From: Symbiodinium microadriaticum
Taxonomy: Eukaryota; Sar; Dinophyceae; Suessiales; Symbiodiniaceae
Length of the DNA: 64,000 bases
NCBI GenBank assembly: GCA_001939145.1
Contig: LSRX01000596.1
Span: 382,335 to 446,334, forward strand
Reading direction: 5' to 3'
A model generated the notes under the pieces. The model saw nothing but the letters and a program-made list of their open reading frames with translations, was not told where the DNA came from and ran no database searches. Of the stretch, positions 1 through 10,689 are shown piece by piece. The number at the start of each line of letters is the position of its first letter. Within the stretch, counting starts at the first letter, position 1. A program made the translations under genes and the position numbers.

Positions 1-2900
1 CTTCGCGGCTTCGCGTCGTGCCTCGCCAGGACGGCCCGCTGCTTCGAGGCTCCTGCGCAGCGACTGCGCGAGAGACTTTGTGCGAAGAAGAGGCGAAGGC
101 CCAGAGGGCCCGGCCTCGCGGTGGCACTGCCGCCCTCTGTGACCTCCCGACACCAGACCTCGCTCGGCGCCCATTTCCTTTAAACCTCCACTGCTGGGGG
201 CCCGCACGTCTCCGTCGCTGAAGATGAGGCGATCACCGTCTGCCAGTTTGCCCTGAGGCTGACGCTCGCAAGAAGCACAAGGGCAGTTCAGGGCTCCTGA
301 AACATCTCTCCATCCAGCTCCATGTTGAACCTCTGCTCTCAGCCGTCATGCGCAGCTGAGGCTCTCGAATGCCAAGCCCGGCGCGCAACATCGCTCGTGG
401 CTTGGATGTAGGTCTGCAGTCCACTTTGCCAGCGAATTTCCTCCAGGCATGGCAGGCTTGCGGATTTGCGAGCTGCCCGAACCTTTGCTTGAACACCTTC
501 CGTCAAATGCAGGCATTGAGGAAGCGCGTATTGCAGTCAAGCTGCTCCAGCTTTGATGGTGCAGCATCCAGACCTCAGCTTTCGCAGCCAATGGTGCCTG
601 CGACATGACAACCCCAGGGCAGCCACGAATAGTTCCAAACGCCATCGAACTCAAAAGGCCGAGTCTGACTCGAAACATCCTCGCACACTGCCGCAAGTTG
701 CTCTGCCTTCTTTAAATAAATGCCCCCCCATCTGAGATCATCTGCCCCTGCATTCAGCCTTCCCAAATTTTTCTCGAAACCTTGGGTCCGACGATTCTTG
801 CAGGGCAAGCCTGCTGCTACGCCGCTACGCTGCAGCCGATGTAGTGAAGAGGGCGTGTTCGAAGCTCTGGGCCGCAGCCGTTTCTGAACATGCTCCACAT
901 CTTTTACTGGAACCAAGCGCCTCAGAGGAAGAAAACAAATTGATCCGAGACGCCTCCAGGTTAGATCTCACTTGCAAAGAGGGGTGCCCAGCAGCTAAGA
1001 AGAGTAATTACAAGGCAAAATGTCTTCCACGAGAGTCCTCTGTGGTCCAGCAGTGGCTCCAAAAGTACCTCGCCCAGCAGACTGTGGTTCTTCCGGACGG
1101 AGACTTGCTCACTGGCGCACTGCTCGGCATCGAAACGTGAGAGGCTGGTATACTTGCTGCACCTAGAGGCATCTACAAGGGAAACAGAACGGATGCAAGC
1201 ATTCAGGGCGCCGACAGCCGCTCAAGCCTGAGGTCTGGATGCAGAAATTTGCATGAGTCGCAAGAGGCCGCATGGCTTAGCGGCCGGGCGTGTACTTTCT
1301 GCTGTCCGATGGATCAAGCCGAAGTGTATGAGCAACAACCTCCGGCAAAGCCAGATGCATCACGCCGTGGAATACTTGTCTCAAAACCAAAGCAAGCACG
1401 ACATGCTGGTCCAAATCCGATTGCCGGCCCCGTCCTGATCGGAGGAGGTTGTCGGGCCTTCGTATGCTAGCTCTTGACAGGATCTGGAGAACAAGTCATC
1501 TTACTCTGGGATTGGTGCTGAAATTGATCCTGGCTTCGTCCAGCTGTGTCACTGCAGTCGAGGACCAGGTCCGCCAATCCTGCTCAGCCTCGTGCAGCAG
1601 CCATGTCATGTGATCTAGTGGCGTGCTGCTCCGCAGAGCACAGGTGCCCGTTGCAATCTAGTGCTTATGACCGCCACGCTGACTGAAGTGCACAACCCGT
1701 CTCGTGCTTGCAATGGCAACGGTGTCATGAACTGCCCAGGTATCATTAGGCAGCGGCATAGCCAAGGGCTCCTGGAGCACATCACAACCGTGCGGCGGCC
1801 GGCCCATGTCGATCTTCGAAGCGCGGAATTTCCCCCCCGGCACCTCTAAGACCGGCAACTGGAGCATCGATGGCATCGCCCTGCTCGCACGTGAAGGAAC
1901 CGCACTGCCTCCGTCCGGAATCCACTTGGCAGAGGGTCAAGCAAGTCATTTGCAATATGTCTGTGGCCTGTAGCACTCGATAGCCTGGTGCCACCACATG
2001 TCATGCGCCGGTGGATGCACCTCCATCATGAAAGTGTGTGAATACGATTGAACGTTTTCCAGCGGATCCACATGCTACGACAGACTGCGAGTGACCCTGA
2101 CGATGTATATGTATACATCGCAAACGATGTTGTGGCTCGGCGCAGGTACAGCACAGCATCAAATTGTCAGTATGTCGGCTAGCAGGCTGAGATCCGTGCA
2201 GGTGCGTCTGCAGGCTGTTGCTTGATTAGTAAGCGTCGTAGTGCCACAGCCACGGCCGCAGAGTCAAAGAGAAGATCCTGCGGCAGCAAGGCGGCTTCAG
2301 TCTGGCCGTGGCGCCTGTTACATCTGCTTTCGAAGCTCCACTGCAACCGAAGCGACATGACTCTTTCAACGCATCTCGTTTCAATGTGCCTGCAGAGGAA
2401 TATGGCACGCTTGATCTACAAGGGTGAAACGATTTTGCCGGGGAAGCTCCGACTTGATGATGCAGAGAACAAGAGAAGGGTCATGCGAAGATACGGGGGA
2501 TGCATCCCTGCATCATCCTACAAAAGTACGTAGCGAGTATGGGCAGAAGGAGCAGGTGACTCGACTCTGAACTGTACCAGCTCACCCTGCGCACCGTACG
2601 CCCTGCAACACTAATAAAGTTCAAGTTCAAGATTGATGAACTTTGACCTGTCCACCTGCATGCTAGAATCGTTAGCAGTCACAGGCTATAGACGCTATGT
2701 TGGTCTTTCTCAACTTTGCCTGGACAACGTATATACATCGGCAAGAATCCTTGTAAAACGACTTGAACGGATTTTGGTCCGGCTTGCCTTCAAAAAGGAA
2801 TCACTTTCGAGAAAATCCCACAGAAGGCCACGCTCACCTTGAACCAGCTGGTGGGCGGCGGCCTGAAAGGGGGCTGGGCGTCTGGGCAGATCACGGATCC
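1..2900. other. No gene supported
   Basis: Short open frames occur on both strands, but none shows a recognisable motif, a convincing composition or a plausible exon chain. A minus-strand stretch around 370-520 could be a small exon; this is a guess. No low-complexity tract of note is present. The region may hold the 3' end of a neighbouring minus-strand gene or plain intergenic DNA. Confidence 0.4.
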
Positions 2901-3409
2901 TGCAGCCTTGCAGAGGACAGTGGGCGTAGTCTCAAGATACGTCCTAGATGCTCGCCTTTGTCAGTGGAAACCGTGCTCTTGCTCTCCTTGGCTTGACACA
3001 AGGCCAGGATTCTACTCCATCTACAACCTGAGCGCTGGCATCGGAACTATTCCAAACAATCCGATTTCTTGAGCTTGCCCATGCTACTCTCAACCTGCAG
3101 GCGAGCAACCATGGTGTCTTGCGTTCTCCTTGGCACAACAGTTTGGGTCCTACCCCTGTCCGAGCGCAGGCCCGCTCCCTTAGCTTGGCTGACGTAACCC
3201 TTCGGGCCGGGTCTCTTCGGCTGCAAAGGTGTCTTGACTCTGCCATTTTGCTTCGGAGCTTGCCGGTGTGGCGGCGAGGCATCTTGCAGGATCAGGTAGG
3301 ACGAGTTTTCCTTCTCTGGAAGGGCCTGCGCACCACGGCTTTGGGAGCTTTCATACCCCAGCAAACCACCCGGGCTGATCCGCGGTCCCTCTTCGGGCCT
3401 TACAAAGAA

Positions 3410-3804
3410 AACGGATGAGAGCAGCAAGGCCCAGCAATCCAAAGAGCAAGAAGTTTGAGTAGATCTCAGTATCTTCATCTTTCTCTTCCTCCTTCTGTTT
3501 CTCCTCCTCTCTCCTGGACAACGCATGTGGAAGCCTGGGAAACACCCCGTGATCCACAAATGCTTCAGCACGAACGAGTGTCAAAGGAAGCTCTCGGCCT
3601 CTTCAACCTTTCCTCCACTTCCGCCTCGATTCTGGCCTTCACGTCCTCTTCATCTGACACATCTCGTGGTGCCTGCAAGCGGCCAGCAGCCAGAAGTGCA
3701 CCGAGCTCACGCTCCTCAGCTCTCTTCGGCCACGGGGCATCGCTGCTTGGCGAGGGCGTCGGGTCCGAGGCCAGAAGGTTTGGTCCGGCCTCGAAGCGGT
3801 AGTC
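3410..3804 (-). CDS. Probable single-pass membrane protein, two exon-like blocks (partial)
   Basis: Two minus-strand blocks look coding. The first (about 3575-3804) reads as an acidic/basic helix-forming stretch containing DVSDEEDVKARIEAEVEERL. The second (about 3410-3520), in another frame, runs from a Glu/Lys-rich segment (REEEKQKEEEKDED) straight into a hydrophobic segment (NFLLFGLLGLAALIRFL) followed by basic residues, the pattern of a single membrane anchor with a positively charged end. A GTAAGG donor-like site follows the membrane segment at about 3408-3413, so the gene probably continues toward 2900. The start codon and the join between the blocks are not resolved. No family is recognised. 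It lies in the same orientation as the other host genes. Confidence 0.45.
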
Positions 3805-4033
3805 ATCTCAACAGGCTTGATGGGAAACCCCCCAGTAGACCCACGCGTGGATGCGAAAGAGATTGAGGCATGGCTGCTCGGTCCATGGATGGCTTCCAGC
3901 CTTGACATCAACGCTCTTGATGCCCAATTCGCTGGGCTTGTCTGTCGCCCTGCATGGCGCGATCAAGCCATAAGTTTGTAAGACACCTCGACTTAAAGCA
4001 GCATACTCCAACTGCTGCACTGGCCCTGCCAAG

Positions 4034-4650
4034 ATGTATGCATGTACGTATGTAAGTATGTATGTATGCATGTATGTATGTATGTATGTATGTATGCATG
4101 TATGCATGTAAGCATGTAAGCATGTATGCATGTATGCATGTCTGCATGTATGTTGTATGTACGCGTGATGTACGTATGTATGTATGCATGCATGCATGCA
4201 TGCATGTATGTATGTTGTATGTTGTATGTTGTGTGTATGATGTATGTATGTATGTATGTATGTATGTATGCATGTATTCACGTATGCACGTCTGCACGTA
4301 TGCATGTATGCATGCATGCATGTTTGTATGTATGTTGTATTGTAATTGTGATGTATGTATGTATGTATGTATGTACGTATGTATGTACGTATGTATGTAC
4401 GTATGTATGCATGCGCATGTTTGTATGTATGTTGTATTGTAATTGTGATGTATGTATGTATGTATGTATGCATGCATGCATGCATGCATGCATGCATGGA
4501 TGGATGGATGGATGGATGGATGGATGGATGCATGTATGGATGGATGGATGTATGTTGTATGTTGTGAGTATGTATGTTTGTATGTATGTCTGTACGTATG
4601 TATGTATGTATGTGTGCCTGTATGCATGTATGTATGCATATGTATAAATA
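4034..4650. repeat. Long GTAT/CATA tetranucleotide microsatellite
   Basis: About 600 bp of TATG units with interspersed TGCA, ACGT and GATG variants. The tract can be subdivided: ATGT-rich at 4040-4440, an ATGC run near 4468-4498, a GATG run near 4497-4530, then ATGT again. A 25-base motif around TTGTATTGTAATTGTG occurs twice (about 4335-4352 and 4432-4448), showing duplication inside the array. Because the unit lacks stops in several frames, long artificial reading frames of His-Thr-Tyr-Ile or Met-Tyr-Val-Cys repeats appear on both strands. They are not genes. Confidence 0.95.
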
Positions 4651-4670
4651 AATAAACCAATAAATACACA

Positions 4671-4930
4671 ATATATATATATATGTATAACCGACAAGGC
4701 ACCCTCCACTTTATCAGTGTGTGTGTGTGTGTGTGTCTTTCTGTGTGCGTGTGCACGTGTGTGCATACATGGCCGTGTGCATATAAACTTACATGCACAT
4801 GTAGATGATGTGTGTGTGTGAATGTTTGTGTTTTTGTATATGTACGTGTAGGTGTAGGTGAATGCGTAAGTGTATGGGTGTTTTTGTATCGATACCTCTA
4901 ACAGCTCTAACACACACACACACACACACA
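4671..4930. repeat. Dinucleotide tracts TA, GT and AC
   Basis: Short simple-sequence runs beside the large microsatellite: a TA run at 4671-4684, a GT run at 4717-4736, and an AC run at 4910-4930, with GT-rich diverged sequence between them. They look like decayed extensions of one low-complexity zone. No coding potential is seen. Confidence 0.9.
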
Positions 4931-5640
4931 GAGGCTTAGCAAGAACTGATGCGATGGACTCTGGACTGCTGAATGCAAAGTCAGATTACGGCAACAAGAC
5001 AGTTTCACATGAAGTGCTCGTCCAATATTGGAAGCAACACATTGAAGGGTACTTTGGGCTGGCCGTGCTTGCAGGTACAGGTGGTTGATCAAACCACCCA
5101 TCCCCTGTCTTGGAATAGCTTCGTTGGCATAGGTATCCAAGACAGACCTGTGCCGCCTGCTATTGAAACCGGAATGATCCCTTGCAGCAGAAAACATAAT
5201 AAATCACCATGTCTAGGTGCTTTCACACACACGCACACACACACACACACACACACAAACTCAAACAACACACACGTGCCGCACGTGCCACATGAGAAAA
5301 CTGCACTTGCATCCAAGCGACGACCCTCTGAAAGCCTGCGCGACACAACGAAGCACATAGAGAAGACAGGATTGGCAACTAGTGGAATCTGGTGAAAATC
5401 ACAGGGCTACCAGTAGCACGCTCGAATCACGGCTACAAGCGGGTTGTGACTCTGCCTCGTCGGCGGCGGCAGGCAGTGCTGCCAATAAAGCAGCCGCTAC
5501 CCAAAGCTGGCGCATCACCTGAAGTGACGATTGGGAAGAGCCTAGAACTCCTAGGCCAATGGCTACAGATAGCTTGGATGGTTTAAAATGGCACCGCTTA
5601 GAAAGTGCTGGACACGAATTTTGCAGCACTGGCGGTCAGG
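4931..5640. other. Intergenic, with an AC microsatellite at 5224-5258
   Basis: Apart from a 35-bp AC run (5224-5258, one G interruption), nothing is recognised. It lies downstream of the coiled-coil gene that ends at 5641 on the minus strand, so part of it is probably that gene's 3' untranslated region and terminator. No polyadenylation signal is called. Confidence 0.6.
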
Positions 5641-7077
5641 TCAAGGGCTCACAGCAACTTCGACAACTTCGGTCTCGTCAGGCCCGTCTTCAGTTTCTCC
5701 TACGTAAGGTCTGTGTAGCGGGAATTGTGCACGGACTTCATCTGTCAGTGATGAAATCGCTTGCAAGGCCTCCTGGTAGTTGCTCAAGTCGTCGACAACC
5801 ATACTAGGTACACTCGGGGTTGAAATAGAAGTAGACCAGTTGACCTGCTTTTCGCTCATGTGGCTGTACACGCTCGTGTCCTTCTGCTTCATCGCATTGA
5901 TGTCACGGACGGCATTGGTACATAAATGGTGCATCTGAACATTCCATTGCTTGTCCAGAAAGTCTTGTTCTCTAATGGCATCCTGTCGCGATACGTAATA
6001 CTTGTGTTGACGTTCGCGGTCTTCATCACGCACCCGCTTCTGCTCCTGTAGAAGCAAACGCCTAGCACGCAAATGACCTGCGTGCTTTACCCACCTGTCC
6101 TTGCGGCTGTCGACCGTCTTTTTCGTCTGGACAGTTCGATCCCTGCGGTGCTTCTCTCTGTCCACTTTGGAGCACGCACGCTCCAAGGCACCCTGGGAGA
6201 GAATGAAATCGAAGTGGGACTCATACTTGGCGCGTCGCGCGCTGCTCTGAGCACGCTGCTGGCGTGCGGCCTCCCTTCGGCGTTGCTGCTCCAGCTGGGC
6301 CTTGATCCTCTCCTCTTGTAGGCGGTCCACTACAAGTACAGTGCGAGATGCATCGAACACCCGGCGCCGTTCGCGCCTGTGGAGCTCGTGAATGATGGCA
6401 AACTCACGTCTGCGATGCTGCATTTCGAAGTGTTCTCTTCGGACGTGCTCTTGCTGGGCCAGTTCGGTTTCTTGCCGACGGGCTTGCTGAATGGCAGCAT
6501 ACTCCACATCTCGGAGTTCTTCTGCCTGGCGGTAGTAGTTCGCCAACATCTCCTCGAAGACTTTGCCCATGGGAACAGGAGAGTCCGTCCAGCCGGAGTC
6601 GGCAGAGCCCGGCTTGGGAGTCTCTGGCGAAATTGCTGAGGCCCAGTCGGAGGTGCTGGCCGACAGGGGGCTTGGAGCTTGGGGCATCGGCGAGTTCGTG
6701 CGTGTGCTCTGCATCGAGACGGGGCGCAAGCGCAAACGTGAAGGCAGGCCACGGCCACGGGACTTTCGAGCTTGACCGACCATTGCCTGATTTGCACGCA
6801 AGGACTCTTGGCGAGCCTTGGCAATCAACTCCTCAGCGGCTCGTCGCTCGCTCAAGGCTATGGCGGCGACACCGGCAGAGTCAACCCTTCTCGATTCCGT
6901 AATTGGGGGTATGGCACCCGAAAGCTGAAGGTCCAAACAAATGCCACCAGCCTTCAAAGCATCTTCCTGCATGAAATCTGTTGGACTAACCTCTGACAGT
7001 GCCCGTGTGAACTTCTCGAACTGTTCCTTCTTGCGCTGCTCCAGCCGTTGCCGAAGATCCGTGCTGCCTGCTCTCAT
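5641..7077 (-). CDS. Charged coiled-coil protein, 478 aa, uninterrupted
   Basis: An open frame of 478 codons from ATG at 7077 to TGA at 5641. The frame has an in-frame TAG about 30 bases upstream of this ATG, so little can be missing at the N-terminus unless an upstream exon is spliced in. Composition is strongly helical and charged. After a short basic and Ser/Pro-rich N-terminal third, residues about 180-400 are almost continuous Arg/Glu/Gln/Lys-rich coiled coil (for example QERIKAQLEQQRRREAARQQ-type runs) with scattered His. The last 60 residues are acidic and end in a Glu/Val-rich tail. No signal peptide or membrane segment. No conserved domain is recognised. Proteins of this look are common among cilium- or centrosome-associated and cytoskeletal factors, but that is only an analogy. 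It has no introns in the region shown, unlike the dynein gene in this window. Confidence 0.8.
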   Translation of the reverse strand: MRAGSTDLRQRLEQRKKEQFEKFTRALSEVSPTDFMQEDALKAGGICLDLQLSGAIPPITESRRVDSAGVAAIALSERRAAEELIAKARQESLRANQAMVGQARKSRGRGLPSRLRLRPVSMQSTRTNSPMPQAPSPLSASTSDWASAISPETPKPGSADSGWTDSPVPMGKVFEEMLANYYRQAEELRDVEYAAIQQARRQETELAQQEHVRREHFEMQHRRREFAIIHELHRRERRRVFDASRTVLVVDRLQEERIKAQLEQQRRREAARQQRAQSSARRAKYESHFDFILSQGALERACSKVDREKHRRDRTVQTKKTVDSRKDRWVKHAGHLRARRLLLQEQKRVRDEDRERQHKYYVSRQDAIREQDFLDKQWNVQMHHLCTNAVRDINAMKQKDTSVYSHMSEKQVNWSTSISTPSVPSMVVDDLSNYQEALQAISSLTDEVRAQFPLHRPYVGETEDGPDETEVVEVAVSP

Positions 7078-7095
7078 TGCTGCTGCCAGCGCCAA

Positions 7096-7470
7096 GTATC
7101 CTATCTACGACCTACGGCATCTACGCATCTCCCGCAGTCCTTCACAGTCTTTATGAAGGCTTGGGCCAATGCCTACACGAAAAAGCTCAACAAAGCTCCC
7201 CAGAGCAAATGCGCAAGGCGCAGCAGCCACAAGACATAGTGGCTACAAAACATAGCATCGCTTCCGGAAGCCCAACCACAATGCACCTGTGACCGACAAG
7301 TCTTCCCTTCCACCCGCTACATTTCTTTGCACTTTCACTTGAGCCTGGCCTGCAGGATCCAAAAGCTTCAGTTGGGCACTAGATTTATGCCACAGGAGAG
7401 GCAACGGTTGCTTGGCTGCCTCCACCCTGCAGAGGACCACCTGAGCCATAGCTGCTCCCACAAACTTGAC
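7096..7470. other. Short spacer upstream of the coiled-coil gene
   Basis: No convincing exon. A minus-strand stretch at about 7330-7460 (containing QVVLCRVEAAKQPLPLLW) could be the last exon of the unresolved gene to its right, but no motif supports this. A TATA box is not expected in dinoflagellates and none is called. Confidence 0.35.
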
Positions 7471-8840
7471 TAGAACTGCACCACAAGCTCAGTAAGGGCT
7501 GGGCATGCCGTGAAGCCTCGTGAGTGCACTGGGTCACAGTGAAGCCGACGGCAAGCAAAAGCGCGTGAGCAAAAGCGAAAGCGCCGTGCAAGCAAGTCGC
7601 TATCGCTGCACGGGCAAGATCCTGCGTGAACCAGGCCCATAGGGACCTGGACAGCAAGCTCTCATACACAGGTCCAACTCCCTTTCGTCGGGCCACTTCT
7701 CTTCGACCCCTGAACAAAGCTGAGACTTCTGCATGAGCCCTCTGGAGTGCAAGTTGCCAGAGCACTCGACGGGCTGCTGCAACCAGTGTTCCAGACAAGT
7801 GCCCTTGCCTTCTCGCATCCCGACAGGCTGCGAGTCAGGCACTGAAACATACAAACAGCACCTTGCAGCAGTACACAAAGGCGTGCCTGCAGCGAACTCC
7901 AACTTTCCCGCCTCGGCTTCTCTCGCCTCAGCAAAACATACGAGCATGTGGCAACACAAGGAGAAAAAAGACACCATCTCGAGACGAGCTTGCTCGCTGA
8001 GGGCGGCTCTAAAGATGCACCGGGGAAACCGCTGAGGCGCGCCCTGGCAACCCAGGCACGTGGCTCCTGCACCAGCAGCAAGACCTCACCACCCGGAACA
8101 AGGTGCCATGTTGGGTGCAAAGCAGCACCCAGCGACTTCCGAGGCCGCCGCAAGTCGGTGCCGATCCTTCTGGCGAGACTTCGTCAGAGGAAGGCAATGG
8201 AAGGCACAAACACCGGACGTTGGCTTCCTCCACTGTCCGCTTCTCCAGCAAGGCTGCAAGCTCCAGGCTTGAGACTGAGGCCTGAGCTGCTTTTGGCGGC
8301 AAAGCTTGCAGCAACATGCAGCTGCATGCTTGGGCTGAGACGACGTCGACGGAAAAGTTCTCACGAATCCATCGCTGAGCCACCCTGACAGACGATCGCT
8401 TGCCAGCGCTCTGGCAAGGCATCTTTACCATACACAAGCTTCACGGGGTGCCTGTCCATGCAGGGCCTGTCGAGTTTAAAACCAGTTGCTGCGCGAAGTC
8501 AAGCTAAGCTCGTAACACGACCAGCCTGACAGCCATGCCGAAACCCGCCAAAGCATCACAAACGAAGATGCCTGCACCCGCAGTACAAAGCTGTCGACCA
8601 AACCCACCGACCGCCCACGCAAAGGTAGCCTGTAAACTTGCCACGGACACGAGCATCCAGCAGCAAGCGTGAGCCCACGTCCTCCTTGCCAAGGCCCCCC
8701 CTGCGCCCTTCTACCCACTGCGGACCATCGCGCAGCCTGGCTCTGCTCGCACATGATTTGTGGGATCTGTGTGGAATGCTTCACAAGCTCGCGGCGATGT
8801 CCTCCAAGCCTTCTGTGGCCGGAAGCTTTAGCCGAGCCAG
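7390..8840 (-). CDS. Unresolved multi-exon gene with hydrophobic segments
   Basis: Several minus-strand blocks in different frames look coding and lie close together. About 8504-8692 contains a hydrophobic stretch (SVASLQATFAWAVGGFG, then GIFVCDALAGFGMAVRLVV). About 8220-8437 contains WIRENFSVDVVSAQ and a helical VSSLELAALLEKRTVEEA segment. About 8000-8130 contains GGEVLLLVQEPRAWVARARL. About 7860-7950 contains FAEAREAEAGKLEF. About 7490-7798 is the longest block, with RRVLWQLALQRAHAEVSALF and a hydrophobic HGAFAFAHALLLAVGF near its end. The frame changes imply short introns, as in the dynein gene. No family is recognised. Exon ends and the start codon are not determined. It may be one membrane protein or parts of two genes. 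Confidence 0.35.
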
Positions 8841-9321
8841 TTGATTCAGCCACGGATTCTGAGACGAACTCCTGCGGGCTTGTTTCTCAAAGTCGGCCCC
8901 GAGGTGTGCCACCGCTCAGGAAGGCCTCTGAAACCAGCTCTTCCAGCTCCACGTTGCCTGGCCGTCTCCCAGGCCGGTGAACCTGGGCTCCAGCGGAACT
9001 CTCAAGGGTGAACTTTTCTATCCTCCCAGCTCCAAGCGGGATGAAGTGCACCCCGCCGTCTTCGGAGTTGCAAGAGATCCAGCCTGCCGCTGCCGGGTGG
9101 TTTCGCCCACCGCTCTACAGCGACTCTACACTCGGACTGGGACTGGGCCTTGCTCAGACTCCGAGCGGCTGGCCTTCAGGAAACACCAAGAGTGCTGAGG
9201 CGTGCTGAACCGTGCAAAGGGCCTCCGCTGCCTCCAACTTCCGACCTGGAGCGAGACCCGAAGAGAGCGAGGCCCGGAGAGCGCTGCAACAGAGCCCCGG
9301 GGCCCCCAGCATCTCAGGAAG
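8841..9321. other. No gene supported
   Basis: No exon with a recognisable motif. It may be an intron or the boundary between the unresolved gene to the left and the exon at 9322-9705. Confidence 0.35.
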
Positions 9322-9705
9322 CTATGTGCCGAGAGGTCCGAGAGCGTAACCTCGCTTTATGCCACATTCTGCTAAAGTGTCGCACGTCGCCTCCGAAGAT
9401 CTCAGCTGCTGCCATGTGGCCGGCCGCTTCGGGAAGGGGGTGAAGGCCACCAGGTCCCCAGGCCCAATCACAGCCACGATCTCGCCTTCCGATTCTAACG
9501 TTGATGTTGATGCCGGTAGAATTGGGGATACTGAGTCGTTCGTGTTTGCCGGGCTCTCAAAGGTGAGCTCAATTATCGTCAGTTGCGCTGTCCTTCCGGC
9601 TTTTAGGTCAACATGCCCCCCCCCCCCAACCACGTGAGCAATACTGGGCAATGTAATCCGCAGCACCGGTGTCGGGACTTTGCGCAGAAGAGGCTGCAGC
9701 GACAT
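9322..9705 (-). CDS. Hypothetical exon or small gene, about 127 aa
   Basis: From an ATG near 9705 the minus strand stays open for about 127 codons. The middle looks like folded protein: VPTPVLRITLPSIAHVV, then AQLTIIELTFESPANT, then EGEIVAVIGPGDLVAFTPFP, an alternation of beta-prone hydrophobic stretches. The nucleotide sequence contains a run of twelve C (9616-9627), encoding part of a Gly tract, which is prone to length error. No family is recognised. Whether it belongs to a neighbouring gene by splicing is unknown. Confidence 0.35.
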   Translation of the reverse strand: MSLQPLLRKVPTPVLRITLPSIAHVVGGGGHVDLKAGRTAQLTIIELTFESPANTNDSVSPILPASTSTLESEGEIVAVIGPGDLVAFTPFPKRPATWQQLRSSEATCDTLAECGIKRGYALGPLGT

Positions 9706-9849
9706 TGTGACTTGCAGCCTGCTGATCTCCTGCGCTTTCACTCAGCACATCCGGGCCTTTCCCCCTCGGCGCGGTGCGGATGCTCAACGGAACCTGTGGT
9801 CTGCCCCACTTTCAGTGTCCACTCTCAAACTGCTGCGTGTTTGTGACCT

Positions 9850-10440
9850 TGCAGACGCACTGCCATCGCTCAACTCCGGTGGCACCCATTCGCCTGCAGC
9901 CGACCAGGAAGCATCCAAGGACTGCACGGCAGTTCACATTCCAAGTCCTCACTTTGTGGCAACTAAGTTACTACAACAACCTGGAGCTTTTTGGTTCCGC
10001 AGCCTGTGCGTCAGGCGACCAATGGAGGAAGGCACTCCCGGCCGATCTGGCTATATCTATATCTGGCTACATGGTCATGCTGCCTCCTGGTCGCACTGCC
10101 CTTGTGAGATAGATGTTGCCGTAGACATCCGCCGTGATCAGCATGCCCGCATCCCATCGCATCGTTTGATCCAGCAGGCTGGCAGCTCAAGGTCTTGATC
10201 AAGGTCCGAAGTGGCCTGCTTCGCAAAATCCGCCGGGTCTCCACTATGCCACTATGTATCTTCAGACTCGTCTGTGAGCCTGACACCACGTTGCAGCTCC
10301 TGCATCATAATCGGAACGAGATACAGATACATAAAAGCTCGTGAAGAGCACCGAAAGAACCGCAAATTCACGATCATGCCCCACCTCCAACAGAGAGGCA
10401 GCCTCGACGCCACTCTCCTCGTCCTTAAAGCAGCAACCAC
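9850..10440 (-). other. Possible exons of an unidentified minus-strand gene
   Basis: Two short minus-strand stretches are more protein-like than their surroundings: about 10070-10190 (WDAGMLITADVYGNIYLTRA, reminiscent of a beta-propeller blade) and about 10310-10430 (SGVEAASLLEVGHDREFAVL). They could be 3' exons of the dioxygenase-ARM gene to the right or a separate gene. Frames, splice sites and termini are not settled. Confidence 0.25.
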
Positions 10441-10461
10441 GGGCGTGTCTGGCTGCTTAGT

Positions 10462-10577
10462 GACATTGCGGCCAAGAATCGAGGAGCATTGCTCTCACCG
10501 CATCCAAAGCTCCAGCCGCAACGATGTCCGCACGGGTCTCTGCTTCGCTTCTGGCCAAGGAGGCCAGAGTTGCCTCG
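10462..10577 (-). CDS. Candidate downstream exon with a further armadillo repeat
   Basis: After a TTCCCCAG acceptor (AG at 10578-10579) the minus strand reads LASLARSEAETRADIVAAGA followed by LDAVRAMLLDSW. This is a typical armadillo-repeat rhythm (a helix, then ADIVAAGALDAV, then a leucine-rich helix) and matches the repeat style of the gene that begins at 12135. I infer that the dioxygenase-ARM gene has an intron between about 10870 and 10578, and that the last 55 or so codons of its long first open frame are intron read-through. The donor was not fixed. Confidence 0.5.
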
Positions 10578-10689
10578 CTGGGGAATAGTTTAAGTCAGCA
10601 GGCTAGGCTAGAGAAGCAAAGAAAACCTGCTAGAAGCTCTGCGGCCTACGAGTTGAGCACAATCGCAGCAGAAACCTCCTCCCAAACCA

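Noticed and set aside
3808-4925. Long open frames on both strands rich in His-Thr-Tyr-Ile or Met-Tyr-Val-Cys
   Set aside because: Direct translation of the GTAT/CATA microsatellite; no unique sequence is involved.
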